29,071 bases of DNA from the NCBI GenBank assembly GCA_946479505.1, contig CAMLGC010000030.1, positions 1 through 29,071 of the forward strand, written 5' to 3'. Of this stretch, positions 24,669 through 29,071 are shown one piece after another; position 1 is the first letter of the stretch; every line of letters starts with the position of its first letter. The notes under the pieces were generated by a model. It had not been told where the DNA came from, did not search any database, and was given only the letters and a program-made list of their open reading frames with translations. The translations under genes and the position numbers were made by a program. Source of the stretch: an uncultured Sphingomonadaceae bacterium. Its GTDB lineage: Bacteria; Pseudomonadota; Alphaproteobacteria; Sphingomonadales; Sphingomonadaceae.

Positions 24669-27600
24669 GCGAGGAAGCCGATCTCGAGCAAGACGCGCCG
24701 CGCGCGCGGCCGGGATGGGTGCGTTGGGTTGCCGGCGCATTCGCCGCGCTGCTCGTGCTGGTGGCGGCGGTCGGCTGGGTGCTCGACACCGATGTCGGCC
24801 ACCGGCTCATCACCGACAAGATCGCGGCGCTCAGGCCCGCCAGCGGGCTGAGGTTCACGATCGGGCGGATCGAAGGGTCGATCTATTCCAACGCGACGCT
24901 GATCGATGTGCGGGTCTATGATCCCGAAGGGCTGGTCTTCGCGGCGCCGCGCGCCCAGCTCGACTGGCGGCCGCTCGCCTGGTTCTCGAACGAGCTCGTC
25001 ATCAACCGGCTGATTGTGCCGCGGGCGCGCCTCGTCAAGCTGCCGCACACGCGGCCCTCGGCCGAGAACAAGCCGATCCTGCCCGGGTTCGACCTGCATC
25101 TGGGCGAGCTGAGGATCGACCATCTCGACGTGGCGAAACGCGTCACCGGCGTTGCGCGGGAGGGCGGATTGCGCGCGCGGGCGGAGATACGATCGGGGCG
25201 GGCGCTGGTCGATCTGGCGGCGGTGATCGAGGGTAGCGATCGGCTGCGGATGCGGCTCGACGCCGAGCCCGAGCAGGACCGGTTCGACCTCGATGTGCAG
25301 GCGAAGGGCGAAGCGAGCGGGGTGCTCGCGCGGTTGACGGGCATCCGCCGTCCGCTCGCGCTCGCCGTCACCGGCGACGGGCGCTGGGCGATGTGGCGCG
25401 GGAGCGCGGTCGCGACCGCGGGCAAGACGCGCGTGCTCGATCTCGCGCTTACCAACCGCAGCGGGCATTACACGCTCACCGGCACGCTCGTGCCGCACCT
25501 GCTGACGCACGGCAAGCTCCGGCGGCTTACCGACCCGAGGGTCAGCGTCAACGGCGATGCGACCTATGCCAACCGGCGGGTCGAGGGCGCGCTGTCGCTG
25601 CGCTCGCCGGCGCTCGCGGTCGATGCGACCGGGACGATCGATCTCGCGCGCAGCGCCTATCGCAACGTCCGCATCCGCGCGCGGCTGCTTCAGCCCAAGG
25701 CGCTGTTCCCGAACATGAGCGCGCGCAACATGGAGCTGCGCGCGATCCTAGACGGCGCGTTCGCAACCGCGAGCTTCGACTATCGCATCACCGCCGATCG
25801 CTTCGCGTTCGACAAGACGGGATTCGAGCAGGCGCGCGCGGCGGGCAAGGGGCATTTCTCCAAGGCGCCGATCGTCGTGCCGGTGGCGTTCACCGCGGCG
25901 CGGGTGACGGGGGTGGGGGATGTCGCGGGCGGCATCCTCAAGAACCTGTCCGTGTCGGGGGCGCTGCGCGTGACCAGCGCGTTCGTCACCGGCAACGACC
26001 TCACGCTGCGATCGGACAAGCTGTCGGGGAAGGTCGATCTGCTGCTCGACCTCAAGACCGGGCGGTATGAGGTCAACCTCAACGGCGGGTTGCAGCGATA
26101 TCTGATTCCCGGACTGGGCGTGGTCGACGTGACCTCGCGGCTTCAGGCGGTGCCGGGGCCGGGCGGGCACGGCACGCGGCTCGTCGGCACCGGCACCGCG
26201 CAGATGGTGCGGCTCGACAATGCGTTCTTCCGCAGCCTCGCGGGCGGGCTGCCCAGGATCGTGACGCGGCTCGAGCGATCGACCGATGGTGTGCTCCACT
26301 TCACCGATCTCGTCCTCACGGCGCCCGATATCCGCATCACCGGCACCGGCATCCGCCGCCGCGACGGGACCTTCCACTTCGAAGGCCGCGGCGTGCAGCG
26401 CAGCTACGGGGCGTTCTCGATTCAGCTCGAAGGCAAGATCGACCGGCCGACGCTCGACCTGCATTTCGACGCGCCCAACGCAGCCCTGGGACTGGCGGAC
26501 GTGACCGCGCATCTCGATCCGACGCCGCAGGGATTCGACTTTACAGCGAAGGGCCGGTCGCGATTGGGGCCGTTCACCAGCCGCGGGCGAATCCTGCTGC
26601 CGCCCGGCGGACAGGCCCGGATCGCGATCGCCGCGCTCGATGTGAGCGGGACACATGCGACCGGCGTGCTCGACATCGTCCCGGGCGGGTTCTCGGGCAC
26701 GCTCGACGTCGCTGGCGGCGGGTTGACGGGAAGCCTCGGCTTCCGCCCGGCGGGGGAGAACCAGCGGATCGAGGGGCATCTCGCCTTCGAGCGCGCGCGG
26801 CTGGCGAGCGCGACCCTGCGCCGGGGCAAGCTCGATTTGGTCACCGTGCTCGATCCGGCGGGCACCTCGATCGAGGCGAGCGCGAGCGGCGTCGGTCTGC
26901 GGCAGGGGCCGCTGACGATCGGGCGGTTCTCGGCGCAGGCGAGCCTGCGCGGCGGAACCGGCGAGGTCCGGGCCTCGATTTCGGGCTCGCGCGGGCGCTC
27001 CTTCTCGATCGAGACGATCACCCAGGTGCGCCCCGATCGCTATGTGGTGCGCGCGAAGGGGACGGTCGATCGGCGCGATCTCAAGCTGCTCACCCCCGCG
27101 GTCGTCACGCGAGAGGGCGAGGGGTGGCGGCTCGCGCCGACGCGGCTGTCGTTCGCGGGGGGCGAGGCGGAGGTTGGCGGGCGGTTCGGCGCGGGTGCGG
27201 TGGCGCTCGACGCGAGCCTCGCCAGGCTGCCGCTCTCGATCCTCGATATCGGCTTTCCCGGGCTCGGGCTCGGCGGAACGGCATCGGGAACGCTGCATTA
27301 TGCGGCGAGCGACGGCGGCGCGCCGACAGGCCGGATGGACCTCACCGTGCGCGGGCTGACGCGATCGGGCCTCGTCCTCACCTCACGCCCGATCGATGTC
27401 GGCATCGCGGCGGTGCTCGAGCCCGGCAAGGCGGCGGCGCGCGCGGTGATGGCGAGCGGGGGCAAGACGATCGGGCGCGCGCAGATGCGGCTCGCGCCGC
27501 TCAGCGGCGGCGGCCTCGCGAGCAGCCTGATGAACGCACCGCTCTTTGCCCAGCTTCGCTATGCCGGGTCCGCCGACACCTTGTGGCGGCTAACCGGGGT

Positions 27601-28822
27601 GGAGATGTTCGATCTCTCCGGCCCGGTATCGATCGCCGCCGACGCGACCGGCCGCCTCGCCGATCCGCGCATCCGCGGCGTGGTGAACGCGAACGGCGCG
27701 CGGCTCGAAGGCGCGACCACCGGAACGGTGCTCACCGACGTGCGCGCGCACGGCGCGTTCGACGGCTCGCGGCTGGTGATCGATCGGTTCGCGGCCGATG
27801 CCGGAAAGGGCGGCACCGTCTCCGGATCGGGGGCGTTCGACTTCGCCGCGGTGCGTGGGTTCGGAATGGACCTCGATCTGCGCGCGGACCATGCCGTGCT
27901 CATCGACCGCGACGATATCGGCGCGACGGTGACGGGGCCGCTGCATTTCCTCTCCGATGGGTCGGGCGGCACGATTTCGGGCGACGTCGTCGTCAACGAA
28001 AGCCGCTACCGGCTCGGCCGCGCGTCCGCCGCGACCGCGGTGCCGCAGCTCGACATCAGGGAGATCAACCTGCCCGGCGGGATCGAGGAGGAAGAGATTC
28101 CGGCCAGGCCCTGGGCACTCGACGTCCACGCGACGATGCCCAATCGGCTGAGCGTGACCGGGCTCGGGCTCGACAGCGAATGGTCGGCCGATCTCCAGAT
28201 CGGCGGCGCCCCCGATAATCCCGCGATCACCGGCCGTGCCGATCTGATCCACGGCGATTACGAATTCGCCGGCCGCGACTTCGAGCTCGACCGCGGCATC
28301 ATCCGCTTCGCCGGCGAGGTGCCCGCCAACCCCGCGCTCGATATCGCCGCCAACGCCAGCGAGACCGGCATCAACGCCACGATCCGCGTCACCGGCACCG
28401 CGCAGAAGCCCGAGATCAGCTTCACCTCGATTCCCGCGCTGCCCGAGGACGAGCTGCTCTCGCGCCTGCTGTTCGGCACTTCGATCACCAACCTCTCGGC
28501 GCCCGAGGCGCTCCAGCTCGCGGCCGCGGTGGCGGCGCTCCAGGACGGCGGCAGCGGGATCAACCCGATCAACGAGTTCCGCCAGGCCGTGGGGCTCGAT
28601 CGGCTGCGCATCCTGCCGGCGGATCCGCAGACGGGACAGGGCACCTCGGTGGCGGCCGGAAAATACATCACGCGCCGCCTGTTCGCGGAGATCATCACCG
28701 ACGGACAGGGCTATTCGGCGACCCAGGTCGAGTTCCAGGTGACGCGGTGGCTGTCGCTCCTGTCGAGCATCTCGACGCTGGGGCGGCAGAGCGTCAACGT
28801 GCGCGTGTCGAAGGATTATTGA
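24665..28822 (+). CDS. tamB: Translocation and assembly module subunit TamB
   Basis: TamB spans the periplasm, anchored in the inner membrane, and contacts TamA; AsmA/TamB proteins are also linked to lipid transport. The product is 1385 residues. A single N-terminal membrane segment covers about residues 19-40 (WVRWVAGAFAALLVLVAAVG). A very long repetitive beta region follows (beta-taco type). The C-terminal DUF490/TamB domain (about residues 1150-1385) contains PDNPAITGRADL, ALDIAANASETG, LLSRLLFGTSI and the final VSKDY. The first possible start is a TTG at 24665 that overlaps the tamA TGA; a GTG at 24719 is less likely because it would cut the membrane segment. Pairing and overlap with tamA confirm the assignment. 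Confidence 0.94.
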   Translation: MSEEADLEQDAPRARPGWVRWVAGAFAALLVLVAAVGWVLDTDVGHRLITDKIAALRPASGLRFTIGRIEGSIYSNATLIDVRVYDPEGLVFAAPRAQLDWRPLAWFSNELVINRLIVPRARLVKLPHTRPSAENKPILPGFDLHLGELRIDHLDVAKRVTGVAREGGLRARAEIRSGRALVDLAAVIEGSDRLRMRLDAEPEQDRFDLDVQAKGEASGVLARLTGIRRPLALAVTGDGRWAMWRGSAVATAGKTRVLDLALTNRSGHYTLTGTLVPHLLTHGKLRRLTDPRVSVNGDATYANRRVEGALSLRSPALAVDATGTIDLARSAYRNVRIRARLLQPKALFPNMSARNMELRAILDGAFATASFDYRITADRFAFDKTGFEQARAAGKGHFSKAPIVVPVAFTAARVTGVGDVAGGILKNLSVSGALRVTSAFVTGNDLTLRSDKLSGKVDLLLDLKTGRYEVNLNGGLQRYLIPGLGVVDVTSRLQAVPGPGGHGTRLVGTGTAQMVRLDNAFFRSLAGGLPRIVTRLERSTDGVLHFTDLVLTAPDIRITGTGIRRRDGTFHFEGRGVQRSYGAFSIQLEGKIDRPTLDLHFDAPNAALGLADVTAHLDPTPQGFDFTAKGRSRLGPFTSRGRILLPPGGQARIAIAALDVSGTHATGVLDIVPGGFSGTLDVAGGGLTGSLGFRPAGENQRIEGHLAFERARLASATLRRGKLDLVTVLDPAGTSIEASASGVGLRQGPLTIGRFSAQASLRGGTGEVRASISGSRGRSFSIETITQVRPDRYVVRAKGTVDRRDLKLLTPAVVTREGEGWRLAPTRLSFAGGEAEVGGRFGAGAVALDASLARLPLSILDIGFPGLGLGGTASGTLHYAASDGGAPTGRMDLTVRGLTRSGLVLTSRPIDVGIAAVLEPGKAAARAVMASGGKTIGRAQMRLAPLSGGGLASSLMNAPLFAQLRYAGSADTLWRLTGVEMFDLSGPVSIAADATGRLADPRIRGVVNANGARLEGATTGTVLTDVRAHGAFDGSRLVIDRFAADAGKGGTVSGSGAFDFAAVRGFGMDLDLRADHAVLIDRDDIGATVTGPLHFLSDGSGGTISGDVVVNESRYRLGRASAATAVPQLDIREINLPGGIEEEEIPARPWALDVHATMPNRLSVTGLGLDSEWSADLQIGGAPDNPAITGRADLIHGDYEFAGRDFELDRGIIRFAGEVPANPALDIAANASETGINATIRVTGTAQKPEISFTSIPALPEDELLSRLLFGTSITNLSAPEALQLAAAVAALQDGGSGINPINEFRQAVGLDRLRILPADPQTGQGTSVAAGKYITRRLFAEIITDGQGYSATQVEFQVTRWLSLLSSISTLGRQSVNVRVSKDY

Positions 28823-28845
28823 GCCGCTCTGGCCAAATGCCCTCG

Positions 28846-28873
28846 CCGCGCGGCACGGTGTCCGCCCGCGCGG
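28846..28873. terminator. Stem-loop downstream of tamB
   Basis: CCGCGCGG occurs at 28846-28853 and again at 28866-28873. The octamer is self-complementary, so the two copies can pair across a 12-nt loop 24 bp after the tamB stop. No U tract follows, so its role in termination is a guess. The rest of 28823-28935 holds no gene that can be seen. Confidence 0.3.
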
Positions 28874-28935
28874 ATCGGCATCTGGGAAAAACGACGCGCT
28901 CGACACTGCGACCGCGATCGCCGGCTTCCGAGCAC

Positions 28936-28955
28936 CTCCGCCGGCCTCGGCGGAG
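28936..28955 (-). terminator. Hairpin at the tRNA-Glu 3' end
   Basis: CTCCGCCG (28936-28943), a 4-nt loop and CGGCGGAG (28948-28955) form a perfect 8-bp stem one base past the encoded CCA of the tRNA on the minus strand. It probably ends or guides 3' processing of the tRNA transcript; there is no U tract. Confidence 0.5.
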
Positions 28956-28956
28956 A

Positions 28957-29032
28957 TGGTGACCCCTACGGGAATCGAACCCGTGTTTCAGCCGTGAAAG
29001 GGCCGCGTCCTAGACCGCTAGACGAAGGGGCC
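28957..29032 (-). tRNA. tRNA-Glu (UUC)
   Basis: The minus strand folds as a 76-nt tRNA. The acceptor GGCCCCT pairs with AGGGGTC with one G-U, followed by discriminator A and an encoded CCA. The anticodon stem CGGCC/GGCTG carries loop CTTTCAC, giving anticodon UUC for glutamate (28998-28996). The T arm has GGTTCGAATCC. All arms are intact. The promoter would lie right of the window. Confidence 0.96.
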
Positions 29033-29071
29033 ATGCCTGGCGAAGGCAGCCGGTTAGGGAAAGCGGGGCGG

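Noticed and set aside
25748..27298. A 516-codon minus-strand frame inside tamB
   Set aside because: Antisense shadow with Arg-rich composition and no motif.
28957..29071. tRNA-Glu as an integration site of a genomic island
   Set aside because: The tRNA is intact, and I see no second copy of its 3' end and no integrase in the window.

Overview
The window is GC-rich, gene-dense chromosomal DNA, most likely from a sphingomonad alphaproteobacterium (Sphingomonas or a close relative). This rests on protein style: a HSD10-like SDR, a FadA6-like thiolase, a short type-A PutA, TonB-family transducers, XrtA-type glycan genes and a DraTopIB-like topoisomerase. It also rests on REP-like palindromes with a GCGAAGGC core and on a GTTC-N7-GTTC motif, which is the LexA-box form of alphaproteobacteria. 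No insertion sequence, prophage structural gene, CRISPR array or rRNA is visible.

Left part (1-9.9 kb). A minus-strand run encodes homoserine dehydrogenase, a thiolase, an SDR and a DUF1993-like protein cut by the window edge. Upstream lie a 2OG-Fe(II) oxygenase and a small lipoprotein. The lipoprotein promoter carries a clear palindromic operator and faces a Bcr/CflA-type MFS exporter. Next come a remarkably acidic 114-aa protein, a lipoprotein with a C-terminal MliC (lysozyme inhibitor) domain, and a second thiolase and a MaoC dehydratase on the minus strand. The two thiolases, the SDR and MaoC are all acyl-CoA enzymes.

Middle (9.9-20.8 kb). A 994-aa PutA for proline catabolism is followed by an inverted-repeat REP element. 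A long minus-strand block then encodes, in transcription order, a 42-aa membrane protein, an exosortase-A-associated O-ligase/polymerase, an OafA-type acyltransferase, topoisomerase IB, an MscS channel and a TonB-like protein. Divergent to it is an exosortase-A-associated glycosyltransferase followed by a membrane protein of unknown function. This looks like a satellite piece of an XrtA-type exopolysaccharide system; no exosortase is present here.

Right part (20.8-29.1 kb). Two small overlapping genes on the minus strand are divergent from an S24 (LexA/CI-like) regulator. Their shared 89-bp spacer holds GTTC-N7-GTTC and a strong promoter whose predicted start falls on the regulator's GTG codon, so its mRNA may be leaderless. 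Two small conserved-looking proteins follow. Then comes the tamA-tamB pair for outer-membrane protein assembly, translationally overlapped, and finally a tRNA-Glu(UUC) on the minus strand.

The best candidates for something undescribed are the GTTC-N7-GTTC small-gene/S24 locus, the orphan XrtA-type glycan island, the palindromic operator at 5421-5440, and the acidic protein. All assignments come from reading motifs by eye; no database search was run.
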